61,558 nucleotides of DNA from the NCBI RefSeq assembly GCF_900099765.1, contig NZ_FNDX01000037.1, positions 1-61,558 on the forward strand, given 5' to 3'. Each line of letters begins with the position of its first letter. The stretch's first letter is position 1. The translations under genes were made by a program, and so were the position numbers. The stretch comes from Paenibacillus typhae. Its GTDB lineage: Bacteria; Bacillota; Bacilli; Paenibacillales; Paenibacillaceae. The notes beneath the pieces were generated by a model. It did no database searches, had not been told where the DNA came from, and saw only the letters and a program-made list of their open reading frames with translations. Shown here piece after piece: positions 16,687 to 24,636 of this stretch.

Positions 16687-17649
16687 TCAGTTCGCCGCCG
16701 GCTGAAGCAGAAGAGACTCAGCGGGAAGGTGGCGCACCAGCCAATCCAGCACATCTGCGGTGACTTCCTCGTGGTTGACCTCGTTCAGCATTTCATGCCG
16801 TCCATCAGGGTACAGGCGGTATTCCACATCACTGAGGCCTTGCTCCTTGTAGAGTTCAGCCAGGCGCAGCACACCCTGGCCGTTCATGCCTACCGGATCT
16901 TTGGCACCGGAGAACAGATAGACCGGCTTATCTTTGCAGAGCTTGAGCAGCGTTTCCTGGGAGTGGATATCACGCAGCAGCCGGAAGAAATCGCGGAAGA
17001 AGCGGGTGGTGCAGATCGCCCCGCAGAACGGATCAGCGATGAAGCGGTCCACTTCCTGCGGATCACTGCTCAGCCAGTCAAAGGCGGTCCGGATCGGCGA
17101 AAAGGAGCGGTTGTAGGCTCCAAATACGATACTGTTGAGCAGCACACTGCGGTGGCGTTCGCCCTGAAGCCTCAGCTGCAGCGCAGCAAGCGATTCTCCG
17201 GCCTTCAGCATGGTGCGGGGGCCGTTGGTACCGCTGAGAATATAACCGGCATACACGTTGCTGCCTTCCTCGCACATCAGCTTCTGGGCCAGAAAGGAGC
17301 CCATGCTGTGGGCGAGCAGGAACACCGGCAGGCCTTCATGCCGGGAGCGGGCGATATTCGCAAGCTGCACCAGATCGCGCCGCATCCAGTAGAAGCCGTT
17401 CTCACCGGTGTCACCGAGCAGATTGACCTTGCCTGCCGTTTTGCCGTGGCCGCGATGATCATTGGCATAAACGGCGTATCCGGCAGCGGTCAGTGCTGAG
17501 GCAAAGCGTGCATAACGGGCAGCTGTCTCGCACATGCCGTGGGCAATCTGCACGATCCCCCTGACAGGGGCCTCCGGCTCAGGCAGCCATACATAGACAT
17601 GAATATTGACACCTAAAGGGTCGGTCATGGTAAAGCTGTTCTCCCTCAT
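16687..17649 (-). CDS. Alpha/beta hydrolase, lysophospholipase/monoacylglycerol lipase type
   Basis: A 320-residue serine hydrolase. After the core GIVQIAHGMCETAARYARFASAL comes the nucleophile elbow AHSMGS. The charge-relay Asp is in SGAKDPVG and the His in DGRHEMLNE, all in family order. These are features of the Hydrolase_4 (PldB-like) group, which hydrolyses lysophospholipids or monoacylglycerols. The exact substrate cannot be read. There is no signal peptide, so the enzyme should be cytoplasmic. The start at 17649 has AGGAGG seven bases upstream; an open frame continues 24 codons further without a ribosome binding site. It stands alone, with a 240-bp gap without genes to manA. Confidence 0.88.
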   Translation of the reverse strand: MRENSFTMTDPLGVNIHVYVWLPEPEAPVRGIVQIAHGMCETAARYARFASALTAAGYAVYANDHRGHGKTAGKVNLLGDTGENGFYWMRRDLVQLANIARSRHEGLPVFLLAHSMGSFLAQKLMCEEGSNVYAGYILSGTNGPRTMLKAGESLAALQLRLQGERHRSVLLNSIVFGAYNRSFSPIRTAFDWLSSDPQEVDRFIADPFCGAICTTRFFRDFFRLLRDIHSQETLLKLCKDKPVYLFSGAKDPVGMNGQGVLRLAELYKEQGLSDVEYRLYPDGRHEMLNEVNHEEVTADVLDWLVRHLPAESLLLQPAAN

Positions 17650-17890
17650 TGCATGTCCTCCTGAAAGTTTGTAGAAGAAAATCCTTCGCGGAGATAGCAT
17701 CTGACAGAACCTATTCCGCAAGCATAGGCTTAATGTTGTGAAGTGAACACCCTTGCTGCGAGATTATGCCATACCAAGCTGCTTCGAAAATTAAACCTAA
17801 CCATCCTTAGTGCAGGGCAGATCCGAAACAGATACTGTGGTGTGTTTAAGCATTCGTTCTATTTATAACCTGTCCGCACTGATGCCCGCT

Positions 17891-18859
17891 TTATGGCAAA
17901 TAAGAGCGGAGTACAGTAGAGTGTCCTTCAATCCCGTATGCGCCAAGCGTGGAAGGCAGCAGGTAGCATTCGCCTGCGGCATAAGGCTGGGAGCCGCCAT
18001 CCCAGGTCAGATGGCCGCTGCCTTCGCAGATGACCAGAATGGTGAAGCTGTCCGGGGTGGTGGCGAGCTTCCATTCGCCGTTCACGATCCCTTTTTCCAC
18101 GATGAAATAAGGGGAGGAGGCGATTTGCAGCCATTCTCCGGCAACAGCGCCGTCTGTCTTCATGGAAGTAGCGCCTGCGCCCTCATAAGCGGTGACATTC
18201 AGCGAGTCCTCAATATGAAGCTCACGCGGCTTACCGTCGAGACCCGGGCGGTCGTAATCGTAAATACGGTATGTAGTGTCCGAGTTCTGCTGGATTTCAG
18301 CCACAACGACTCCTGCACAGAGGGCGTGCACAGTACCTGCGGGAATATAGAAGGCATCCCCTGCGGCAACGGTGATTTCCTGCATGGTATCCATTACGGT
18401 GCCGTTCTCCAGCGCAGCCTGCAGGCTTTCACGGGTGACATTTTCCTTCAGGCCGTAGATGATTTTGGCTCCTGGCTTGGCGTCGAGCACATACCACATT
18501 TCTGTTTTGCCCAGCTCGCCCTTCGGCAATCCCTCGTAATCATCTGTCGGGTGTACCTGTACGGACAGGTTATCGTTGCAGTCCAGCAGCTTGATCAGCA
18601 GCGGGAACCGGGTGTCCTCTCCGGTGATGCCCTTGCTGCCGAACCATTCCTTGCCGAATTGTTCGCGGATCTGATCCAGGCCTTGGCCGGCCAGCTCGCC
18701 GTTAACTACCGTGGATACGCCATTCGGATGGTCAGCGATCATCCAGCCTTCACCAATATGGCCTTCAGGCAGGTCGAGACCGAATTTCTCCAGGGCGCGG
18801 CCGCCCCACACGCGTTCTTTGAACTCCGGCTGAAACTTGAGTGGATATGCTTTTGTCAT
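17891..18859 (-). CDS. manA: Mannose-6-phosphate isomerase, class I
   Basis: A zinc-dependent cupin-fold enzyme that interconverts mannose 6-phosphate and fructose 6-phosphate, feeding mannose catabolism or GDP-mannose synthesis. It begins YPLKFQPEFKERVWGG, the family N-terminus. The metal ligands are visible in QVHPTDDY (Gln and His), GKTEMWYVL (Glu) and IPAGTVHAL (His). The short Bacillus-type form of 322 residues is complete. ATG 18859 has GGAGAGGAAG seven bases upstream. It is 37 bp downstream of the VOC gene and is likely the last gene of the mnmL-mnmM-VOC-manA transcript. Confidence 0.93.
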   Translation of the reverse strand: MTKAYPLKFQPEFKERVWGGRALEKFGLDLPEGHIGEGWMIADHPNGVSTVVNGELAGQGLDQIREQFGKEWFGSKGITGEDTRFPLLIKLLDCNDNLSVQVHPTDDYEGLPKGELGKTEMWYVLDAKPGAKIIYGLKENVTRESLQAALENGTVMDTMQEITVAAGDAFYIPAGTVHALCAGVVVAEIQQNSDTTYRIYDYDRPGLDGKPRELHIEDSLNVTAYEGAGATSMKTDGAVAGEWLQIASSPYFIVEKGIVNGEWKLATTPDSFTILVICEGSGHLTWDGGSQPYAAGECYLLPSTLGAYGIEGHSTVLRSYLP

Positions 18860-18896
18860 TATAGTATCTTCCTCTCCGTTTGGTTTGAACCTGTCT

Positions 18897-19289
18897 CTAT
18901 TTACTGCGTGTAGACTCAAAAAACTCCAGCTTCTCACCGTCCGGCCCGTCAAAAAAGAAATAGCGGCTGCCGTTAGCCAGCGTGCTGATCCCAGTCAGTC
19001 CGGGGAGCTGAAGTGCCGCTATCCGGCTGTGCTCAGCCTCGATTCCAGTGACGGTGAAGGCGACATGGCTGACCTTGCCTTCATCCGGCAGGCCGGTCCA
19101 TACGCGCTCGATCAGCTCAATTTCTACGCTGGTCTGGCCGGGGAAGCTCAGAAAGGCAAGCCGCAGGCTGTCGCCCGGTTCCCCGATAGTGTCCTGCAGG
19201 GTAAGGCCGATGACTTCCTGGTAGAATGCAAGGGACTGCTCAAGCTGTGCTACCTTAATGCCGATGTGCTCAAGCTTGCTTACTGCCAT
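18897..19289 (-). CDS. VOC (glyoxalase/methylmalonyl-CoA epimerase-like) protein
   Basis: The protein has 130 residues with one vicinal-oxygen-chelate module pair. It begins KLEHIGIKVAQLEQSLAFYQEVIGL and has the second metal-binding half at KVSHVAFTVTGIEAEHSRI, ending FFDGPDGEKLEFFE. The His and Glu positions expected of a metal site (HIG, VEIELIE, HVAF, LEFFE) are kept. The family includes glyoxalases, epimerases and resistance proteins, so no reaction is assigned. The start (ATG 19289) lies inside the 3' end of mnmM (20-bp overlap), and manA follows. The overlap points to a single transcript. Confidence 0.85.
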   Translation of the reverse strand: MAVSKLEHIGIKVAQLEQSLAFYQEVIGLTLQDTIGEPGDSLRLAFLSFPGQTSVEIELIERVWTGLPDEGKVSHVAFTVTGIEAEHSRIAALQLPGLTGISTLANGSRYFFFDGPDGEKLEFFESTRSK

Positions 19290-19896
19290 TTTGGGATTCA
19301 GCTCCTTTTTTCTTCTCAACTGCAACCACATAAGGCGCGCTGGCCCGCTGCAGCTGGCGGTAAATGATGCTCTGCGCCAGGCGCTGCGGCAGACCCGCCG
19401 CCCACGCTTCCACGGCGGCGGCTTCACGGTCGCCGCCGTCGTGGCCGGGGTAGAGCACGGCTGTAATGATGCCGCCCGGACGCAGCAGCGTCAGGGCGGC
19501 ATCCAGCGCAGCCAGCGTGCTCCCGGTCTCGGTGATGATGGTCTTGTCGGCATCGCCTGACGGCAGATAGCCGAGGTTGAACATCACCGCCGAGACTGCC
19601 CCGTGCCACTGCGGCGGCACGGCCTCTTCCATCGCTGCGTGGCTTCGCGCAAGCAGCGTCACGGGAGCAAGCGCTGCCGGCGCTTCCTCCCGGGCCAGCC
19701 GCAGGCGCTCCTCCGCAAGCGCAAGCGCCGCAGGCTGGATGTCAAACCCGTACACTGCGCCGCGCGGCCCTGCGCACCTCGCGAGAAAAAGCGTATCCGC
19801 ACCGGTGCCCACGGTGGCGTCAATGGCGAGGCCGCCGGAGGCCAGGCGCTCCGCCGTTACTTTATGCGCAAAGCTGAGAACGGACAGGAAGCCCAT
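19270..19896 (-). CDS. mnmM: tRNA 5-aminomethyl-2-thiouridine methyltransferase (YtqB family)
   Basis: A SAM-dependent class I methyltransferase of 208 residues. The N-terminal FAHKVTAERLASGGLAIDATVGTGADTLFLA carries the SAM-binding glycine loop, and FNLGYLPSGDADKTIITET is the hallmark of the YtqB family. In Gram-positive bacteria this family has been assigned as MnmM, which methylates nm5s2U34 to mnm5s2U34 in tRNA in place of the MnmC of proteobacteria. Its start overlaps the stop of the radical SAM gene mnmL in TGATG, and it overlaps the VOC gene downstream by 20 bp. The assignment rests on family recognition and the mnmL neighbour. Confidence 0.88.
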   Translation of the reverse strand: MGFLSVLSFAHKVTAERLASGGLAIDATVGTGADTLFLARCAGPRGAVYGFDIQPAALALAEERLRLAREEAPAALAPVTLLARSHAAMEEAVPPQWHGAVSAVMFNLGYLPSGDADKTIITETGSTLAALDAALTLLRPGGIITAVLYPGHDGGDREAAAVEAWAAGLPQRLAQSIIYRQLQRASAPYVVAVEKKKGAESQNGSKQA

Positions 19897-20849
19897 CAGC
19901 TCTTCCTCCAGTACTTACCCTGCCAGCTGTCCCGTGCAACCAGCTCGGCATCGATTGCGTTCAGCACTTCCCATTTCTTCAGGCTCCAGAGCGGCCCGAT
20001 CAGGGCCTCGCGCGGTGCATCGCCGGTCAGGCGGTGGACAATCATCTCCGGCGGAAGCAGCTCCAGCGAGTCTACGATCAGCTTCACGTATTCGTCCTGC
20101 TCCAGGAAGCGCAGCAGGCCGGCCTCGTACTGCTTGACCATCGGGGTCTTGCGCATGAGATGCAGCAGGTGAATCTTGATTCCCTGCACGTCCATGGCGG
20201 CTACGGCAGATACGGTTTCCAGCATCATTTCGTGGGTCTCCTGGGGAAGCCCGTGGATGATATGGGTGCAGACGCGGATGCCGTGGGCACGCAGCTTGGC
20301 GACAGCGTCGATGTAGCACTGGGAATCATGCGCACGGTTGATCAGATCCGAAGTGGAGTTATGAATGGTCTGCAGTCCCATTTCGATCCAGAGGTAGGTG
20401 CGCTTGTTCAGCTCCGCAAGATACTCCACAACATCATCCGGCAGACAGTCCGGCCGCGTAGCGATGGACAAGCCGACAACGCCAGGCTGCTGCAGAATAA
20501 CCTCGTAGTATTCCCGCAGCTCCTCTACCGGTGCGTACGTATTGGTATAAGCCTGAAAGTAACCGATATACTTGGCGTTCGGCCATTTCAGGTGCTGGCG
20601 GTCGCGCACCTTGTTAAACTGGGTGACCAGATCGTCGCGGCGGCTGCCGGCGAAATCGCCGGAGCCTCTGGCGCTGCAGAAGGTGCAGCCCCCCTTGGCG
20701 ATGGAGCCGTCACGGTTCGGACAGGTAAAGCCCGCGTCCAGCATAACCTTGAACACCTTGGTATCCATAACCCCGCGCATTTCGTAGTTCCACGTATGGA
20801 ACCGTTTATCTCCCCACATCAGCGGAGTGGAGGACTGTACAAGACTCAC
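19896..20849 (-). CDS. mnmL: Radical SAM protein of the YtqA/TIGR01212 family
   Basis: The 317-residue radical SAM enzyme has a non-standard Cys spacing: FTCPNRDGSIAKGGCTFCS, in which three cysteines should hold the [4Fe-4S] cluster. The family has been linked to wobble-uridine modification in Gram-positive bacteria, converting the cmnm5 to the nm5 side chain ahead of MnmM; the symbol follows that assignment. GTG 20849 has AAAGGAG seven bases upstream. It is the first gene of a tight operon with mnmM, then the VOC gene and manA. A stable hairpin lies about 180 bp upstream on the same strand. Confidence 0.85.
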   Translation of the reverse strand: MSLVQSSTPLMWGDKRFHTWNYEMRGVMDTKVFKVMLDAGFTCPNRDGSIAKGGCTFCSARGSGDFAGSRRDDLVTQFNKVRDRQHLKWPNAKYIGYFQAYTNTYAPVEELREYYEVILQQPGVVGLSIATRPDCLPDDVVEYLAELNKRTYLWIEMGLQTIHNSTSDLINRAHDSQCYIDAVAKLRAHGIRVCTHIIHGLPQETHEMMLETVSAVAAMDVQGIKIHLLHLMRKTPMVKQYEAGLLRFLEQDEYVKLIVDSLELLPPEMIVHRLTGDAPREALIGPLWSLKKWEVLNAIDAELVARDSWQGKYWRKS

Positions 20850-21030
20850 GGTAAAGCTCCTTTCCTAAATATAAGAATGTTTATTTGGAGAGCCGGGCAT
20901 CCTCTGCCAGGCCGGCATATCCTTATATTTGTTTCGAACAGGCACGGGTCCGGTGAAGGAAGTACTGCCTATTCATTAATTATCAGAGAGTATAAGTCTA
21001 AGGACGTATACAGGTCTGATATTTCTCGCA

Positions 21031-21072
21031 GAAACGGTTGCCGCCTTCCCTGAAGGACGACAAAGCCGCTTC
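21031..21072 (-). ncRNA. Structured element upstream of mnmL
   Basis: On the minus strand GAAGCGG (21072-21066) pairs with CCGTTTC (21037-21031). Inside it TTG pairs with CAA, TCG with CGG, and CCTTC with GAAGG across an AGG loop. That gives about 18 pairs with small bulges. The pairing uses G-U pairs on the minus strand that would be A-C mismatches on the plus strand, so the minus-strand RNA is the likely functional one. A weak promoter (TTACGC, 17 bp, TACAAT) reads into it from 21118 to 21090. There is no T-run after the stem. The rest of the gap 20850-21249 shows nothing else. Confidence 0.45.
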
Positions 21073-21249
21073 AACTTGCTAACCCGTCTATTGTAACAAA
21101 ATTCAGCGTCAAGCGTAACAATGGCACCGGGAAAAAACGTTAAAATTAGGCAGGGAAAACCCGCTGTTTCGCTTGTTAATGCTTACACCTTATGTTATAT
21201 TTAAATTGTAAAAAACGATTGCAGCAACTTAAAAACTCTATCCCTGAAT

Positions 21250-21279
21250 TCATACTTTCGTGTCGTCCCGCCCATACTA
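21250..21279 (+). promoter_or_regulatory. Candidate sigma-G promoter
   Basis: TCATA (21250-21254), an 18-bp spacer and CATACTA (21273-21279) match the forespore sigma-G consensus GHATR-N18-CATWHTA at all but the first base. The predicted start of transcription would fall at the edge of the ribosome binding site, which is unusually tight. Confidence 0.45.
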
Positions 21280-21298
21280 AACCCAAGAGGTGATCACG

Positions 21299-21481
21299 AT
21301 GAATTCTCAAACAGCTTATGCTGAAGGTAAAGGTTCAATTGATGTACAGCTGACTCCCGATGAGGCCCTGGCGCTTACCGGCGTTGAATTTAACGGAAAT
21401 CATAAGATCAAGACCGAAGCACAGCGCAAGATCAGAAACGCATTCGAGAAGAAATTTGATTTTGACTCGCCGGCAAGGTAG
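21299..21481 (+). CDS. Small protein, possibly forespore-expressed
   Basis: The 60-residue hydrophilic protein (MNSQTAYAEGKGSIDVQLTP...) has a central DEALALTGVEFNGNHKIKTE followed by a basic helix (AQRKIRNAFEKKFDFD). The ATG at 21299 is preceded by AGAGGTGATC, an almost perfect complement to the 16S rRNA tail. A sigma-G-like promoter lies just upstream and a strong terminator 50 bp downstream, so it is a monocistronic gene. Size, charge and the promoter recall small acid-soluble spore proteins. However, it lacks the EIA...GG[EK]xTKRLV core of the alpha/beta type, and I do not recognise the family. Function is not assigned. Confidence 0.75.
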   Translation: MNSQTAYAEGKGSIDVQLTPDEALALTGVEFNGNHKIKTEAQRKIRNAFEKKFDFDSPAR

Positions 21482-21531
21482 ACTATGAACTGTTGAAAAT
21501 GGACCCCAATTCCAAATACAACAAGCAACAG

Positions 21532-21581
21532 AAAAGGGATTCTCCAGCGGCCGCTTCCTGCCCCCCGGAGAATTCCTTTTT
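21532..21581 (+). terminator. Terminator of the 60-residue gene
   Basis: GGGATTCTCC (21536-21545) pairs with GGAGAATTCC (21567-21576), followed by five T. Confidence 0.85.
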
Positions 21582-21670
21582 GCTGTTTTTCAGGTAAATC
21601 ACTTTACTTTTGCGGACAAGTTCGGCACAATGTTTCAAGTAATGTATAAGAGAACAAGCGGAGGAATACT

Positions 21671-22387
21671 ATGCGTTTACGCGGAAGAAAAGGAATACGT
21701 GAAAGTCTGGAGGAGCAGACCGACCTGGTCGTCCTCGATCCACGCAGCCTTAAAGGGCGCTGGTCGGAAGTGTTCGGCAACGATAACCCGATTCATGTGG
21801 AGTTCGGGATGGGCAAGGGACAGTTTATCAGCCAGATGAGCTTCAAATATCCCGGTATTAATTTTATCGGCGTTGATATGTATGATGAGCTGATCCGCCG
21901 TGCGGCGGAAAAGGCAAGACTGGTTTGGGAGCCTGCGGGACATGAGACCCCGCCCAATCTGAAGGTGGCACTTGCGAACATCGACTATGCGGAGGAAGTA
22001 TTTGCACCAGGCGAGCTAGAGCGGATCTATCTGAACTTCAGTGATCCCTGGCCGAAAAGCAAGCATGCCCGCCGGCGCTTGACCCATCCGCGCTTCCTCG
22101 ACAAGTACCGCGGCCTGCTCAGCCCGCTCGGTGAAATCCATCTGAAGACGGATTCGCGCAGCCTGTTCGAGTTCTCGCTGAATGCGTTTGCCGATTTCGG
22201 TCTGCAGATGAAGAACATCTCCCTGGATCTGCATACGGACGGCATCATCAATGAAGAGCATGTAATGACAGAATATGAGACCAAATTTTATAACCGCGGC
22301 GTAAACATTCACCGCTGTGAGGCCATTGTCGGTGCAGAAGCACTGGCGAACTATCAGGCAACCCGACTGGATAAATACCGGCTGTAG
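21671..22387 (+). CDS. trmB: tRNA (guanine-N7-)-methyltransferase
   Basis: A SAM-dependent enzyme that makes m7G46 in the tRNA variable loop. The start MRLRGRKGI is typical. The SAM site is IHVEFGMGKGQFI and the catalytic region LNFSDPWPKSKHARRRLTHPRFL contains the conserved DPWPK..H.KRR pattern. TEYETKFYNRG near the C-terminus is also a family signature. Length (238 residues) is normal. GGAGG lies six bases before the ATG. It is a single gene closed by a terminator. Confidence 0.96.
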   Translation: MRLRGRKGIRESLEEQTDLVVLDPRSLKGRWSEVFGNDNPIHVEFGMGKGQFISQMSFKYPGINFIGVDMYDELIRRAAEKARLVWEPAGHETPPNLKVALANIDYAEEVFAPGELERIYLNFSDPWPKSKHARRRLTHPRFLDKYRGLLSPLGEIHLKTDSRSLFEFSLNAFADFGLQMKNISLDLHTDGIINEEHVMTEYETKFYNRGVNIHRCEAIVGAEALANYQATRLDKYRL

Positions 22388-22424
22388 CAGCCGGGGCGGT
22401 TCAGGTAACTATCGGGAGGCCTTA

Positions 22425-22471
22425 CAAAAACGGCAGTTACGGGAAATTTCCTGTAACTGCCGTTTTTTTTT
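22425..22471 (+). terminator. Terminator of trmB
   Basis: ACGGCAGTTACGGGAAA pairs with TTTCCTGTAACTGCCGT, followed by eight T. The A-run before the stem makes it suitable also for the converging glycosyltransferase gene on the minus strand. Confidence 0.92.
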
Positions 22472-22536
22472 GATTTTAAAGAGAGCTGATTATTGCGGGA
22501 CAGCATTTGTATGTATGCCCCTTGTTCTGGTCTGTC

Positions 22537-23664
22537 CTAGTCCAGCATATCAATAATGCTCTGGGCGCTTTGCAGCGGATGGAATTTGGCAATCGCCTCC
22601 AGATGGCTTTTGCGCTTGGCCTGCACATCATCGTAGTGGTACAGCAGCCGCTCCATCCACTTGTCGACTACCGCCAGGGAGGAGATCGGCTCTCCAAGAC
22701 CGGCTGAGGTGAAGTAACGGACATTCTCCTCCTCCTGTCCCGGCAGCGGATTATGAAACAGCATTGGAATGCCCTTGGCCAGGCCTTCGCTGCAGGTCAT
22801 CCCGCCGGGCTTCGTAACCAGCAGGTCGGAGACCTCCATCAGCTTGTCAATGTCGCGGGTGAAGCCAATCAGTGAGATGTTCGGATGCCGGTACGCGGGA
22901 TCTGCCTTCATTTCATCCAGCAGCTTCTCGTTTCTTCCGAGACAAAAGACAATCTGTACCTTTTCACGCCAGCCGGCCAGCCCCTCGTTGACCACGCGGT
23001 CGTTCATCATGCCCCAGCCGCCGCCCATGACCAGTACAGTCGGCAGATCCTGAAGGCTGAACTGCTCCAGAATCTCCTGCCGCCCGGGATGCTCCCAGAA
23101 GCTCGGATGAACCGGCATGCCGGTCACCCGGATTTTGGCGGCGGATACGCCTCGCCGGCGCAGCTTGGCTTTGACCTCGGGAGTGGAGACGAAATAACGG
23201 TCCACCTCCGGGCTGATCCAGCTGGCATGGGCATCGTAATCGGTAATGACCGTGACCAGCGGCGCCTTGAAGCCCGGGTCCAGCCGTTTCAATCTGGAGA
23301 CTACGGCGCTCGGGATGAAATGCGTGCAGACGATAATATCGGGCTTCAGCTGTCTCACAATATTTTGTGTATGTGTATAAAATATGCGGTGCAGGGCAAG
23401 CGTGGTAAGACGGTTAAATGATTTCTGGTGACGGTACACGTACCCCATCAGCCTGGGCTGCGAGGTTACCGTCTTGCGGTAGGCCGACACTATAAGCGGA
23501 GCCATTTTGGGATTGAGAAAGTTCCCCAGCTCCAGCACCCTGGTTTGGATATGCGGCGACAGTTTACGCAGGCTGCTCGACAGCGCGTAGGCTGCCTGCG
23601 TATGCCCTGCGCCGAAGCCTTCCGACAGCAGCAATACTCTTTTTTTGCGCAATGTTTGATTCAC
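22537..23664 (-). CDS. UgtP/MGDG-synthase-like glycosyltransferase (GT28)
   Basis: The 375-residue protein has the monogalactosyldiacylglycerol-synthase N-domain (RVLLLSEGFGAGHTQAAYALSSSL) and a GT28 C-domain (VLVMGGGWGMMNDR, KPGGMTCSEGLAKGIPMLFHNPLPGQEEEN). This is the architecture of bacterial diacylglycerol glucosyltransferases such as UgtP, which make glycolipids that anchor lipoteichoic acid. The open frame continues to 23727, overlapping the upstream PAP2 gene. GTG 23664, at the start of the conserved part, is preferred though its ribosome binding site is weak. The pairing with a PAP2 phosphatase suggests membrane lipid metabolism. The donor and acceptor remain unproven. Confidence 0.85.
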   Translation of the reverse strand: MNQTLRKKRVLLLSEGFGAGHTQAAYALSSSLRKLSPHIQTRVLELGNFLNPKMAPLIVSAYRKTVTSQPRLMGYVYRHQKSFNRLTTLALHRIFYTHTQNIVRQLKPDIIVCTHFIPSAVVSRLKRLDPGFKAPLVTVITDYDAHASWISPEVDRYFVSTPEVKAKLRRRGVSAAKIRVTGMPVHPSFWEHPGRQEILEQFSLQDLPTVLVMGGGWGMMNDRVVNEGLAGWREKVQIVFCLGRNEKLLDEMKADPAYRHPNISLIGFTRDIDKLMEVSDLLVTKPGGMTCSEGLAKGIPMLFHNPLPGQEEENVRYFTSAGLGEPISSLAVVDKWMERLLYHYDDVQAKRKSHLEAIAKFHPLQSAQSIIDMLD

Positions 23665-23695
23665 CTGTTCCCAAAATGGTTTGGCAAGGCGGGCT

Positions 23696-24223
23696 TCAGA
23701 ACCACAGAACAACCGTGCCAGCCGCAACGCCGCTGCCGATTACAGCTCCTGCCATTACATCAGACGGGTAGTGCAGCCCGAGATAAATGCGTGAGAACCC
23801 GACAATGCATGCCAGCGGCAGCAGAACGACGGTAAGGGCAGGGTAAGCCGCCATATAAGGAACCGTAGAGGCGAAGATAGCTGTAGTATGGCCTGAAGGA
23901 AAAGAATGATCCTTTAGCGGATTGTGAAACGTATTTGTCCCTGGCAGAGCCAGATAGGGCCGCATGCGCGGGTACAGCTTTTTGGCGATGGCCACGGGCA
24001 GATGGCTGACAGCCAGTGCCGTGAGGGCCTGAAGGCCTGTCGTTCTGAGCGGCTGGGGAGCAAAGGCCCAGATCAGCACATTGATGCCGATAGCGCTTGT
24101 CGCGCCGCCCAGATGGGTAAGATAGAAGAGCCAGAAGTTCAGAAAAGGGTTATGCAGGCGGCCGTTGATCCATTTGAAAAGACGGCGCTCCCAGAGAAGT
24201 AATTTCATGAATAAATGTCTCAT
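23696..24223 (-). CDS. PAP2-family membrane phosphatase
   Basis: The 175-residue integral membrane protein carries the three phosphatase motifs in order: KLYPRMRPY (K-x6-RP), FPSGHTTA (PSGH) and SRIYLGLHYPSD (SR-x5-H-x3-D). It could dephosphorylate phosphatidic acid, phosphatidylglycerophosphate or undecaprenyl pyrophosphate (BcrC-like). Coupling to a glycolipid synthase suggests it supplies diacylglycerol, but that is inference. ATG 24223 has GGAGGG nearby; the frame is open further upstream without a ribosome binding site. It is the first gene of the pair with the glycosyltransferase, whose preferred start is 32 bp downstream. Confidence 0.9.
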   Translation of the reverse strand: MRHLFMKLLLWERRLFKWINGRLHNPFLNFWLFYLTHLGGATSAIGINVLIWAFAPQPLRTTGLQALTALAVSHLPVAIAKKLYPRMRPYLALPGTNTFHNPLKDHSFPSGHTTAIFASTVPYMAAYPALTVVLLPLACIVGFSRIYLGLHYPSDVMAGAVIGSGVAAGTVVLWF

Positions 24224-24367
24224 ATCTTGTCCCTCCGATAGTCCGGCTAAGGATAGCTGGCGCTTCTGCCGCCAATCCAAATTAATACCCCAAGCTGTCT
24301 TTATCATACGTTTTAAAGGTAGTCCATTTCAAGGAAAAGCTCTGGTGAAGCGCGGAATTTGTCAGTT

Positions 24368-24397
24368 TTGACTTGGGAACCCCTGACACCGTACAAT
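24368..24397 (+). promoter_or_regulatory. Predicted sigma-A promoter
   Basis: TTGACT (24368-24373), an 18-bp spacer and TACAAT (24392-24397). It would give the GT2 gene a leader of about 230 nt. The gap 24224-24636 contains nothing else that I can name. Confidence 0.55.
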
Positions 24398-24636
24398 GAT
24401 TCAAGCGGACCGGACGCGTTTAAAAGGTAACAGAGAAAATTAGGAATCCGTCACACTACGGAAAACCCTACAACATCTTTTAAACGGGATATAAATAAAT
24501 GAACGCCTGGCCGCAAAAAAAGGGTAAGCGCTTGTCTATTGTAAGGGATGCAATAAAAGGGTCAGCAACATCGTTTAACATGCCATAGACATAAAAAGTG
24601 GCATATCAAGAGTGGAAAAGGGGGCATCAAAAGGTC

